A DNA stretch of 64,000 bases from Laccaria trichodermophora (GCA_018417955.1 JACTVC010000009.1:496001-560000); one strand, 5' to 3'. Shown: positions 22,946 through 33,777, numbered from the stretch's first letter. The notes: generated by a model not told the origin, from the sequence alone. Numbers and translations: made by a program.

Positions 22946-23779
22946 TTACGCTACAGGAGAAGGCGTCATCTGGAGTTGAGCTATACCATCTATCCCAATC
23001 TCCACCCGTGTTGAGGGAATTTTCCCGTCCAATTCCTCTGCGATACTGTGCTCGAAACATTCACGGAACATCAATGCAAAGTCTTGATCTGGAGGCCCTT
23101 GATCGCTGAACGCCAGTGCGATGGCGAGGGTTTCCGTTGAATGGGTGCTCTTGTTTCCTTGCTGGCAATAAGTCCCCAACTTCTTTTCGAACGCAGGTCC
23201 ACTGGACTTGGTGCCAGGAGGTAGGAGCGAATTGATGTTTGAATGGATCCAGTCTTTTCGCGAACCCAAAGAAGTCCGGTATCCTTTGACTGAGAGATAA
23301 GCATCTATGAGGATGCGCTGGGTGACAGGTCGAAGGGTTGCCAGTCTTGTTTTTAACTTGTTTTGTTCGGAAATCCGTTCTTCTCTTTCGCCTTCTAGCT
23401 GGCCTTGTAGTTCCTCACGTTCTTGTATTTCAACCGCAAGTTGACCTTGTAGTTCCTCACGTTCTTGTATTTCGACCGCTAGTTGACCTTGTAGTTCCTC
23501 ACGTTCTTGGATTTCGACCGCTAGTTGACCTTGTAGTTCCTCACGTTCTTGGATTTCGCCCGTTAGTTGACCTTGCAGATCTTGAACTCGGTTGTCAAGG
23601 CATGCGATTTGGTCGCCAAGGCGTGTTAGAATTGCCGTGACGTTTAAGGACGGATCGCCTTGTAGGGTCGGACATTCAAATGTAACATTGTCCGTGCTTT
23701 GCGCGACATCTTCGTGTTTGCTAGGCGAGGGTGATAGGATTGCCAGTTGGTGTTGTTCAAACATTGATAGTTCAGCCAT
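22946..23779 (-). CDS. Coiled-coil protein of unknown function, copy B (normal start lost)
   Basis: Homologue of 6005-6803. Similarity runs from about 23880 (VTQTLLKRDLIIPLQPS), but the ATG region present in copy A is deleted here. The frame is open upstream to about 23956 without an ATG, so the first usable Met is MAELSMFEQ at 23779 (277 residues). A 14-residue unit (QLAVEIQEREELQG) repeated about four times extends the coiled coil. Conserved later blocks: VTQRILIDAYLSVKGYRTSL and STHSTETLAIALAFSD. At the place of copy A's 52-nt intron only 18 bases remain, read in frame as GTYCQQ, an intron remnant turned coding. No domain recognised. The long open frame suggests recent or weak selection, but loss of the start makes function doubtful. 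Confidence 0.55.
   Translation of the reverse strand: MAELSMFEQHQLAILSPSPSKHEDVAQSTDNVTFECPTLQGDPSLNVTAILTRLGDQIACLDNRVQDLQGQLTGEIQEREELQGQLAVEIQEREELQGQLAVEIQEREELQGQLAVEIQEREELQGQLEGEREERISEQNKLKTRLATLRPVTQRILIDAYLSVKGYRTSLGSRKDWIHSNINSLLPPGTKSSGPAFEKKLGTYCQQGNKSTHSTETLAIALAFSDQGPPDQDFALMFRECFEHSIAEELDGKIPSTRVEIGIDGIAQLQMTPSPVA
23400..23567 (-). repeat. 42-bp minisatellite, four units, coding
   Basis: Four nearly identical 42-bp units (23400, 23442, 23484, 23526) plus a partial fifth, each coding for 14 residues (two heptads) of the coiled coil. Copy A lacks them, so they expanded after the two copies split. Confidence 0.9.
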
Positions 23780-23926
23780 CGTGCGAGCGATACGAGCCAG
23801 ATCGATGCGTTTAGTGGATGGTTGCAACGGAATTATTAGATCTCGCTTGAGAAGTGTTTGTGTGACTGTGGTGTGTACTATGATAGGATAAGAGAGAGGT
23901 GTAAGAAAGAAAGGAGGATGTAACTG

Positions 23927-23934
23927 TGACGTCA
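23927..23934. promoter_or_regulatory. CRE-like palindrome TGACGTCA upstream of coiled-coil gene B
   Basis: Same octamer as at 5934-5941, at the same relative place before the conserved coding part. Confidence 0.35.
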
Positions 23935-24033
23935 GGTGGTAAATACGTACAAACAACGAGGCGGGCCGAGTCTAGATAGCGCTTCTTTGTTACTGGTATA
24001 TAGGATAATTATTATGCAACACAGTTGAAGGGC

Positions 24034-26544
24034 ATGATCGCTCGGAAACAGAGCAGCAAAGACAGCCTCATTTGTTGACTGGTTCGGAGAGTACTCCTGC
24101 TAATGATGCCTTCCCCACTTCCGATATCGTTGTGAGCTCTGCATCACCTGAAGTCGACGTTAATCGGCCAGAACCTCCATCAATGCCAGCTACTGGTCAA
24201 GGACATTTGTCTCTAGACCATCTTTCACCATTGACGCCCCTACCAGCGACACCACACCCATCGATACTTGCGGCTGATGCTGAGGATAGTTTCACGAGTC
24301 GGTCGGGTTGGGATTACTTGTCAGGCGGAGAGGTATGTTTGGTCAACGTTGTGGTAATAACATTGGTACGTAGGAGTCGGGGACAACGAATGCTCTTCCC
24401 TAAGAGACTCTCTTACCACTGCGAGCCAATTTGCCAGCTGCCCCCCCCCCCTCTAGTTTAAGGTGGTGCCCCCGCTCGTCCCTGACAATCCGGTAATATG
24501 GGCCCTCCTGCCCGCATACCACTTCCGAAGTCCCAACGGACCCATTAGTGATTTGCAACTACCTCCGGGATCACCAATGAAATTGTGCTCCCCAGGGAAA
24601 AGTAAACCCAAGGTCATCGCAAGTTCCTCAACTCTCACACAACCAACGCGATCAAACGCTGCCAAGATGTCTCTGACCATAACGCCAGGAAAGACCAGAA
24701 CGTTTGTCAAGTCGGCTTCAACGCTGTCACCCACAAAACTTGCTAGGTCTGCATCCATGCTCTCATATCGACCCACATGTATGTTTCTTTGGTATATCCT
24801 TGATGGATCGGGGTTCTCATTATTATTCTCTCTCAGTAGGGGGCGTGTCCCGTACATACTCAGTCAACTTGGAGTATAGCCGCACTGCTACGGGAGGTTC
24901 ATCATTCTCCACACTAGCCAGTGCCCTCGAAAAAAACTTCGTATGCCATCTCCTGCAAGGTCCAATACGACCATGGGATTTAACAGAGACAGCGAGCATA
25001 ACTCTTTGGATGGCAAGATGCTGAGCATGGATGATGGAGCTCTCGGCCGACCGTCGCTAGGAGTGGGAAGGCCAGAAAGTGGGGAACTTAAACGCCCTGC
25101 GACTGTGGGGTGCTGGCCCTTTGAAAAGGGCAGTTCCTCTCGCGGGCTTTTCAAAAGATGACAAAGCTTCCAAGCCAGTGCAGAAGCCTCTGTCAGCGGC
25201 AGGATTTGGGGTGCTGAGGCCACACCTTGGAGCTGGAGCCATTTTGCGGGGAGGAAAGCAGGATCTGTCCAACAAACCCCGCATATTTGGGTTTGGTGTA
25301 GGCGGCAGACGGGTTGTTCAAAAAGCGAGTCGGAAGACAAGTCTTCCCAGTGTCGTCGCTAGTCCCGTCAAAGAAGGAGAACAGGACCCCGATGCCACCG
25401 TCCCCGACCATTGCATGGATGACGTTTGTGTATCAGCAGCAGACTCCTCAGGTCATGTCTTTTTGGCGCCATCCTCAGAGCCAAAAAGCTCCTCCTCCGA
25501 AGGTCAAGGCAAGGAGAAAGATTCCACTGGTGACTCGTGGCTATCAAATGCTTCTCGAAGAGTTTCCATCGCTTCACAAGCACTTTCCCAATCTTTAATC
25601 TCTCTGCCTCCACCGGGTACAATGGGCCCCCAGCAACACCTCCTCGTCGAAGGGTGGTGTCAAAAGGTCAAGCAGCAGTTACCCATTCACTTCAGGGGCC
25701 TCGAGTGGTTCTCCAACCGACATATCTGGGACAAGATCAAGTGCCCGGATTGCGAAGGCCGTCGCTAGCGGATTAAGAAAGCGGCTAGTGAGTCGCCGGC
25801 TGGCGCATCGACAAGTATGTATTGAGTTCGTTGAAGATTCTGAAGGACTGCGTCATTTTTGTGGATGTTAGGGCAGATGATGGTGATGAGGCTGGGTCGT
25901 TGTTCGTCGAGATGTTGGAAAGCGTCGGTGCCAAGGTTTGTCTTTCTCAGAAAAAGTGTAATTATGAGCTAACCAAACCACTTATTTTCCAGACTCTGAC
26001 GAGGGTAGGCCAGACATGTACTCATTTCGTTTTCAAAAAGCACAGTTACGCGCCACAGGTCGGCTGATCTTCAACTTCATTTCCTCGTCTGTGCTAACTC
26101 AGGACTAGATTACTTCGTGATCCTAAATCATTAGTCGTGGGAATCGCATGGGTGGTTGAATGCGTAGAGCAGCGTCAACGAGTTGACGAAACAAAGTTCC
26201 TTTTCGACCTTGAGGAGGTTAACCTACTTGCAGCAAACAAGGTAAAGAATTTACTCCATTATTTCACTTGCAGTTAAATATTCCCAACTAGCGCCGGCGT
26301 TCCATGTTGCCAAAACCTATAGTCCCATATGCAATGAGTGAGGTGGGTGCTCCTGATATGGAGCGTGATGGTGATGGCGACCAGTCTATGGATGGTTCTA
26401 CTTCTTGTAAGTGTTATTTCCTCTCGTGTTTTCCTCATTGCCTTCCCTAACGATCTCTTGTTAGCAATGACAATCGATGACGATCTTCCCCCTCTGGAAA
26501 GGGCTCGACGGCGCAAGAGTATGCTTGTTGGTCCTCGACCCTGA
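24034..26544 (+). pseudogene. Decayed partial copy of the microcephalin-like gene
   Basis: Matches parent 16812-20245, and flank to about 26723 (parent 20423). The first 700 nt of coding sequence are absent. About 890 nt are deleted (parent about 17294-18184) at the CATACCAC|TTCCGAAG junction near 24523. Further indels shift the frame (for example GALGCWPFEK where the parent has VGSLMAGP). In the BRCT domain 11 nt are missing at 26036 (VFKNGLMST reduced to FKKHSY), which breaks the domain. Introns are present, so the copy is genomic. The last exon (SMTIDDDLPPLERARRR) is intact. Confidence 0.85.
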
Positions 26545-26908
26545 CTTCAGTCCTAATTTACGAACATCACGACTTTCCATGCTTACATACCTAACTTAAC
26601 GAAAACGTCAAGCCAAATATCTATCTCTCAAAATTTGCTTTGTTTTGTCGCACTCGCATAATCGCACATGATATTGACACCAAATTGTACAACGTGTTCT
26701 ACAGATTCCAGATGTATTCCACTTTTTCCAAAAAATCCCTACATGTTGCCTGGATATATGAGTGATAGATAAGACGACGTATCGGGTATCGCGCGGACGG
26801 GACTTGGCGGGATTGGTCCCTAATCTATCTGTTCTGGGACTGCGAGGCCCTTCACTGCCTGAGCTCAGAAACTACCTACGCATGTGATGCGCTCGATTTG
26901 GCTGAAGC
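26545..26908. other. Intergenic region
   Basis: To about 26723 it is the 3' flank copied with the BRCT gene. The rest is unique sequence downstream of the GT17 gene (minus strand). No gene seen. Confidence 0.5.
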
Positions 26909-28209
26909 CTACTCTTTGCGAACACATCCACCCGGCAACAAAAATCGGAATTTCTCCGCGTTTTCAAGGAGGTAACGAGGGAGTCCGACGGCGGACGTCA
27001 AACTGCAAAATTGCTAAATTTGAATTCACGTAGTAGAGTTCGATGACTCACGGATCGAGGCTCATTTGGGAGAACAAATCAAGGTACTAGAAAAAGGAAA
27101 GCATCTTGAGGATTGATCATGATGATGTTGTGAAGTGGAAGCTTACACTGTACGCCTCTGGCAGCATTCCGAAGATATCTTTTCCCTTGCAAATAGTATT
27201 CTGGATCCGTTTGGGATCCAGAAGGTCTATGCGACCACCAATGCGATCTGCATGAGAGAAACCCCGCATCTTGACGACGTATTCAGGGATAGTCCTGAAG
27301 CAGTAGCTACAATGCCAGCCTGAATCGGCGAGGATGCGTTCACCGCTCTTCGAATGCCGATAGAAGCTGTCGGAATTCCACAGATTGGCACTGGCGCGCC
27401 AGCTTGATAGGCCTAGATACCACTCGAAACTGTGTTGCTTAGTGATTGTATGTATCAAGATGGAAAAAAAACTAACCTGTACAAGAAGTTCCGTAGTTGG
27501 AGATGAATAGATGTTCCAAAATCGCAAGCTTTTAGAAGCTCGACGGTATGTTGTGAGGGTATCTCGTCAATATCGGACATCAGCACCACACTCTGTGTTC
27601 CAGAAGGAAAGCCGCCAATATGGGAACGAAGGAGGGTTGTCATGGTATTCCGTGTGTGTGCTTCGAAGTCCCAAGCAGACTGGCCTGGTAGTAACGGGTA
27701 TCCTGGCAAACTGGATGCTTGGTTCAGAGAGCGGCCGGCGCGAACGACTGAGAGTCAACTCACAAGCGGTATATGATCTTCTGCTCGAATTTGGCGTATC
27801 TAGCACGGTTCTTGGCAAAATACGTTTCTTTTGGAAGGCCAGTGAAAGTCGCGTTTGATTCAACGATGAGAAAGTAGTCAACGACAGCGTCCAATTCGTT
27901 CATGCGTATCTCCAGCAAATCCAGTTCGCTGCTCATGAGCACGGCGTCAAGCACCCTGACGTTGTTCCTTCTTTCCTCCCAACCGTGTAATTGGCATGTA
28001 CGTGCGTCTGCTTTCAAGCCTTCAGCATGATAATGGGGTATAATATCCTTTGGTCCAGAATCAGAATCCCACAGTGGTCGGGTAGCATAAGACAACGCGT
28101 TCCTAAGCTGGTATTGGTTTTGGACGATGAGGTATAATATCACAGTGCAGAACAAGAAGGAAAAGAGGAGGATAACATTGGACCGTGTGCGTCGTATGAT
28201 GGGTGCCAT
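26909..28209 (-). CDS. Glycosyltransferase family 17 (beta-1,4-GlcNAc-transferase-like)
   Basis: Exons (minus) 27764-28209, 27477-27710, 27147-27429, 27052-27086 and 26909-27002 give 363 residues. A single N-terminal membrane segment ([19 protein letters not shown], about residues 11-29) marks a type II Golgi/ER protein. GT17 features: [41 protein letters not shown], then [12 protein letters not shown] (acidic DID motif for metal and sugar nucleotide), [18 protein letters not shown], and the end [20 protein letters not shown]. The animal member adds bisecting GlcNAc to N-glycans. Fungal members are common but their acceptor is not settled. The second ATG (28209) was chosen because it leaves Arg residues next to the membrane anchor; 28239 is possible. 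Confidence 0.9.
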
Positions 28210-28413
28210 TGTGGGTATTGGGGTATCAGCGACGAGCACTCAATGCTTGAAGCGATCTCAGGTGTTGTGCCAGCAACAAGTCTGTAGAATCAGTGAACAC
28301 GCAAACACCATCCAAAAGTTGTGACATTGATGTGACAGGAGCGCCCAGCAGGCGGCGCACCTCATAATAATTTATGTAGAAGACGTATCTACCAAAGTAT
28401 AACCACAACTTGC

Positions 28414-30160
28414 TCAAAGCATGCCAGGTCCCGTATTGATTATAAGAGGCGTCAACATTCGGCGTCGTCGTTCTTCTGACGAAGTACCATTCTGTAACTG
28501 CGATTTAGGAGCTGGGACCATCAAGAATGGAACCTGTACGAAATGGTCATTTTCAACTTCAAATTAAGACAAATCGCGGAGAAGACATACGCCGATGTGG
28601 GCCATAAACTTGTTCATGTCTTGTGCATGGGAGGTCGCTTCGTCGTCAGAGTCCTCAGTAGCAGATCTAGGTGAGGTCACTGAAGAAGAACCTGACGTCT
28701 TGTTCTTGAGTGGTGTCTTTGGTTTCGCTTCCTCCTTGATTGGAGAAAGCAAAGGACTATCTAAGCCATAGTCTCTCAGCAGCGCCCTTGCGGCATCTGG
28801 GCCAAGCGCGAACAATGATTTGAGGTCACGAGGGAAAAGTGCTGAAGGTGTTGGGGGAGCAGTGTATGTTCTAAACGTCGTCCTTACCGGCGTGGCTACC
28901 GGTGCCTTTGGGATGGACGAAAACGGTGTAGGGGTGTCGCTCATTGTACCGCCTGGTGAGGAGGTCCTGATGACGATGGGTGGTGCTTTCGGTAAAACAG
29001 GACTATTGATCCCATCCGTGAATACATTCCCTGAGATGGAAACGGGGGGTGCCTTGGGTAAAGCAGGACTATTGATCGTTGAACCGCCAGATGAAACGGT
29101 CCTGATGAGAGCGGATGCTGGTGTTTTCAGGAAACCTGGGCTGCTCTTTGTTGAGCCACCAGCCGAGACGCTTCTTGTGATAGCAGATGCCGGAGGCCTG
29201 GAATATGATGTAAAGGGCATGGGGCTGTTGATTGCTGACCCGCCAGAGGCGGTCCTCAATATGGGCATCGGGGATTGCTCAGGGGTGGGCAAGGGACGGA
29301 GGAGGGGGCGAAGGGGCGCAGTCAGTGAGGGAGATTGCAAGCTTGCATTATAGCGACGAGCTTCTCTGAAAGAAGGTTCAGCCATGAGCGCGAAGGAAGA
29401 GAGGGGAGGGGGGTACGAACGTGTTGTGTAAATCCGTCTTAACTTCTAATATGTGCCGTCTGTGACCAATGACTTCAGGACGGAGATTCTCGGAGATTTG
29501 GATTGAGAGCTGGTGCAAGATAAGTCAGGGCAGACGAGACAGCAGCTTGACGGTGGTCCTTGCCTCGTGACGAACTCTTTCCTCGATCACGGTTGAAACC
29601 GAATCTTGAATCATGGCGTACGCCTCCACTCTCAGTCGTTCTCTCAATGCTTCTTTAACCTTGACCTTGAGGTCGCTCCGTACGTCCTCAAGCTCTTTCG
29701 TCTGCCTTGCAATTTGTTCGGACAAGGTAGATCGAATTTGGCGTAGCTGACAACGTCACAATTCACAACTAGTATTCAAACCTATTGGAAGTATACTGAC
29801 CTGCTCAGTAGCCTTGATGTCGACACCAAGAGAAAGCATCCTCTCTGTCTGGGTTTCGAGCCGATCAAAAGTGTTAGTTAAATTGGAGAGAGTATGCTTC
29901 ATCGTCGCAAAAAATTCGGCCATCGCAACAACGTCTTTGGACATTCCGCCAGCGGCTAAAAGTTCCAACCCATTCGCCTTGAGTCCCTGAGAATCCGGAA
30001 GGCTGATAGATGGTGTATGATCAGGGGTCGCTCTAGGATGCCCTGACAGAGCGCGTGAAGGAACTTCCGGGGTGGGTGGAATAACAATAAAGGGAGGCTT
30101 CGGCTTCAAAGTTGTCGGAGTGTTTTTCTGGGTAGACTGTTGTTTCTTCTTGACAGGCAT
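28414..30160 (-). CDS. Coiled-coil protein with Ser/Pro-rich repeat tail, unknown function
   Basis: Five exons (minus: 29801-30160, 29564-29746, 29421-29509, 28591-29365, 28414-28533) give 508 residues. Simple open frames suggest two genes here. They join through a GC-AG intron (GAG|GCAAGG...CTGAC...CACCAG, 29510-29563) and a GT-AG intron (29366-29420), both in phase, giving RHELSIQISENLRPEVIGH and DLHNTEARRYNASLQ. Residues 1-75 are Lys/Pro-rich, 80-210 form a long coiled coil (FDRLETQTERMLSLGVDIK, LSEQIARQTKELEDVRSDLK), and 215-460 carry degenerate repeats of about 27 residues (RTVSSGGSTINSPALPKAP and variants). The C-terminus holds DMNKFMAHIG. No enzyme motif. Family not recognised; a structural or signalling scaffold is a guess. 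Confidence 0.65.
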
Positions 30161-30760
30161 TGAGGAAACGCAGAAATCAGCAAAGGATTGAGCTCTGATA
30201 AGAGAATTTATGTTGCCTCGAGCAATGCACGCTGCGCATCGTGCGTTGCTTGCGGTATTGGTGGAGAAAAGGTGCTCCTGGACGCACGCGACAGGCGCAT
30301 GTCGATTGGGTTGGTGGGTGAAGGTGACAATTGAATTGTGAGGTGTGACCGTGTTGCATTGCAGACACACGGCAATCCTGGCCCGAATTAGCGTTCTTTC
30401 TCATAACACTTCTAACCTTGGGTATACCAGAGGTATACTATTAGAAAATGTGGAATCACATTCTAAAGTCCTTGGAATCGTGTGCTTTACATGTCCACAT
30501 CTTGTGGCTACAAGTTGCCGATACTTAGTCTTTCGTCCACTGTGACTTTGCCAATAGCCCGCCAACGGCAGGAAAACCGCATGGATCCCGAATCTTCCAT
30601 TTAGTTTCTTGCTTTGTGTGGACTTGTGCTCGGGATTGCTTTTCTGGACGGAACACTCAACGAGAGTCTCTCAACCTACCTGGTATGTCAACACAGACGT
30701 GTCGAAGCCTTTCAAGTATAGACACATCTTCGATGATTTGATGTGGTTTACGCATGGTAT
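30161..30760. other. Upstream region of the coiled-coil gene
   Basis: Promoter side of the gene at 28414-30160. Open frames here are short and have no recognisable content. Confidence 0.4.
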
Positions 30761-30975
30761 TCAAGCGAAGCCAGGGAAGCGGTGTAGCAAGTCCGACAGC
30801 GATAGCTCTTCCAACGATAAAGAAGACCGGAAGAAGCTTGGAGTTTGAGTATGTGAAGGGGCTTGCACTGGAGATTCGGTCGACTTTTTGGATGCGGACG
30901 ACGTAGACGTACCTACACCAACCCCCAATTTCGAACCATTGAGGAAAGCAGGTGAAAAAAGAAAGTTAACAACAT
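30761..30975 (-). other. Orphan coding-like exon
   Basis: Minus-strand frame ending at TGA 30761-30763 reads NGSKLGVGVGTSTSSASKKS, then ESPVQAPSHTQTPSFFRSS, then LEELSLSDLLHRFPGFA, a plausible protein C-terminus. It has no ATG; the only clear acceptor (GGTGTAG, about 30910) lies inside. No upstream exon was found in the 500 nt to the homeodomain gene. It may be an alternative last exon of that gene or a relic. Confidence 0.25.
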
Positions 30976-31487
30976 TTTTTGGATGTGGAAATTATAACAC
31001 CAGGGGGGATAAGTAAGTAAGAGAGTAAGGTATGTAAACTACATAATATATATCAAAGGATCGGAAAGGTGAAGATCAAAACACCAACAACGGGCCTTGG
31101 GAGGAGTAGTGAAAGTTAGAATAAATAGACGATGGCCACAGGGCGGGGAATATTAAAGTTACATATCAGTTTAACATAAATCAAGGACGGACCGAAATAA
31201 GACCAAAAAGTGAAACAGGAAAGAGCGTGATGAAATCAGGGGAGAGGCGGACGGGCCAACCAGCGAATGAAAGGAAGTTGCGTGTGTGTGTGTGAACGAC
31301 AGAGGGAGTTGACAGCGATAGCAAAGAGAGCGGGTGAGTTTATTGTTGTAGGGGAATCCGCCAAGAGAGAGAGGAAGAGAAGACTGTGCTGGTATTGGGA
31401 GGACCATTATTGGAAACAGAATGTACAAGGCAGCAAGGAAGAGATGTAGAGACAAGATGGGACTTTGATGTGCCATTCCGGTTTAAG
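30976..31487. other. 3' flank of the homeodomain gene
   Basis: T-rich and pyrimidine-rich on the minus strand, with a short CA/TG run (GTGTGTGTGTG near 31282). Reads as 3' untranslated sequence; no gene supported. Confidence 0.4.
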
Positions 31488-33777
31488 TTATGAATATGTG
31501 ATAAAGCCTTCAGAGTTTTGAATGCTATTTTCGAGGGGGGAGACGCCCAGAGAATCCCCGTATGTGTAAAGATGCTGTGAGCCAGGCGGGCAGTGGTCGT
31601 ATTCCAGTTGACGGTGTGCTTGAACATCGCCGTACGCTTCAGCCACCAGAGACGAGTACGTGGTATAGTGAGTCCGAGGCTGAGGTGCCTCAGTCTCCGT
31701 CTGATATATCCCATGCGCCGGTGACGAATCTTGTTCATGCGTAAGAGTCTCTCGAGCGGCGGCTACAGGAGAAGACAGCTGGCCATAAATGGTGTAGTGG
31801 TCTTGCCTATTCCGTCCTCCCTAATCCAAAGAAGGCAACTGTGTTAAAAAAGAAGTTACTATGATATCAAACGTTAAATCGCACCTGATTGGGTTGGCTC
31901 AAGGCGTAGGCCAGCTCACTCGACTGAGAGATGGGGACAGCCGACGGAGGTGCATCTTGAGCATGAGGGCTTCCACCGGCCGAAATGGTTGACGTGGGAG
32001 AAGGATATGACAGATGTGGCTGATCGTTTAGTTCAGCGATGGCGACAAGCTCACCCCCATTGGTTCTCGAAAGGTTATAATCATCGTGGGGTGAGTATGA
32101 TCCCAATCCCAGGGTGCGGTGTTCTGTTAACCCTGTCTGGGGATTAACATCGAGGCCAGACATCATGCCCAAAAATTGGCCCGAAGCGCTGTAGTTTCTA
32201 TTAGTACTCGATCTATCAAATTGTCATGACAACTTACCAAGAGTCTCGCCTGACATGCAGATCTGGGGTGGGGACCTGCTCCACTCCAGGACCACCAATT
32301 TCCGCATAGTAAGAACTAGCCTCGCTTGCAATGGACACCGTTGAGCCAAACCGCGAGTATGAGTTGTAAGAGGAAGAAACACCCTCTTCGTCATCTTCTC
32401 CAGTGAAAGAGAAGGATCGCAATGAATCTGGAGAGTTGCGTTCACTGTCCCCAGAGCTCGGGGACGCCATCGACGGTGTACTGGCCGCGCCAAATGAAAA
32501 GTTGGGAGACGGCAGTGGTCCAGGAATGGGGGATGCTATGGTCCTGGAAGTGACAGTATACAGCGATTGGTCTGGCAAAGATGCTCGAACCGCAAGATAT
32601 GGCGATATGGCCGCTGGCGACGGGGAAGATGGCCCCCTTGGAGGGAAACGAGAAGCTCGAGAGTCCATAGATGAATGGCGAACATTTACGTGGGGTGAAG
32701 GGTAATACGGCAGCCCGTGTCTCTGAGTTTGATAGCCATATGGCACGCGACTCAGCTGGTGATGACGACCAGGCGAAGCCACTCCAAAACGCGGGCCAAA
32801 CACCGCACCGTTCTTAGCCCTTGCCAGAGGGGCGTAAGGATTGGATGCGAGGCGTTGCAGGCTGGCATCCACAGATCGGCGTCTTGCCAAGGGATCGTGC
32901 CAATCCACAGACGGTTCATTTGATTCATCGTCCTGAGGGAGTGCATGCACAGGAAGCGATCCTCTGCGTTGAGCGTAGATGTTGTTTCCAAGAAAGAGGT
33001 CAGGTCGCAGTTGGCTAGTGCCGCTTTCCGGAGGCGGCTCGACTGGCGAGTTCTGCCACGCTGGACTAGCTGGGTCGGTGATAAGGTGTAATTGAGGTGG
33101 CGAGGGAACGGCAGACGAAGATCCTTGAGATGACGCGTCCGTTGAGTCCTCCCCTCGAGTGGGATTAGCATTGCTTTCGCCAGAGGAATCGGGTGAGGGG
33201 GGTTCATCACCGCTAAGGCTGGGCGATGAAGAATCTTCCTTCTTTGGGATATCAACCTCTGATTTGGTGTTTTTCTCGATCGCTTGTGGCTTTGGGGCGG
33301 AGGATTTTGTTGCCTTTACTTTTTCTTTCGCCCGGCTGTGTAAAAAGAACAAAGGGTCAATCGAAAGGGATCAGTAGGCACGAGGCCATTACCCACCGAT
33401 TTTGAAACCACACCTAGAACGCGCGCAAAAGTTGAGGACAGGGTAGAAGGAAGAAAGTAAAGAAAACGGACCTGTACGCCTCTCGCTGTCATATCCAGCT
33501 GAGCAGCCAGCTCTGTGCGCAAGGAAGCATTTGGCTTTGTGTCGCGTTTGAAGACAGTTTCGAGGACTTTGAGCTGAGCGCTGGTTGTACGTTTCCTGTG
33601 CTTGACTTCGTTGGGGGTATAAGGATAGAAAGCGCGAAAATCCACGGCAGCTGGATCGAGGTTGTATGGAGAGGTATTTCCGTTTGGCATGGGGTTGTGG
33701 AAGACAAGATACGGGGACTCTTGCTGGACGGGGAAAGAAAGAGAGTGTGTATCTGCAAGGGATTGGCGGGAAAGCAT
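31488..33777 (-). CDS. Homeodomain transcription factor (Hom1/Hom2 type)
   Basis: Five exons (minus: 33472-33777, 33397-33413, 32238-33335, 31885-32188, 31488-31820) give 685 residues. The homeodomain spans about residues 60-118: HRKRTTSAQLKVLETVFKRD, TELAAQLDMTARGVQ, VWFQNRRAKEK. Helix 3 is cut by two introns, so VWFQN(R) comes from a 17-nt exon at 33397-33413. The last intron was placed before GGRNRQDHYTIYGQ because an exon of 111 codons then runs open to ITYS-stop. The rest is Ser/Pro-rich with SP sites, as in activation domains. Canonical (non-TALE) homeodomain with a lone gene argues for the Hom1/Hom2 regulators of mushroom development known from Schizophyllum, not a mating-type HD pair. 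Subgroup is inference. Confidence 0.88.

Noticed and set aside
23400..23567. CRISPR-like repeat array
   Set aside because: Units are directly adjacent without unique spacers, lie in frame inside a eukaryotic coding sequence and encode heptads.
24034..26544. Retrocopy of the BRCT gene
   Set aside because: Introns and 3' flank are present, and no poly(A) tract is seen at the end.
28820..29353. 177-codon open frame on the plus strand
   Set aside because: It is the antisense shadow of the repeat-rich Ser/Pro exon of the minus-strand gene; the low-complexity repeats keep both strands open.
29338..29385. ATG with MAEPSFREARRY as a gene start
   Set aside because: The ATG lies in an intron; skipping 29366-29420 gives a better continuous protein (DLHNTEARRYN).
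31488..33777. Homeodomain gene as part of the A mating-type locus
   Set aside because: Mating-type HD1/HD2 genes come as a divergent pair near MIP; here there is a single canonical WFQNRRAK gene without such neighbours.
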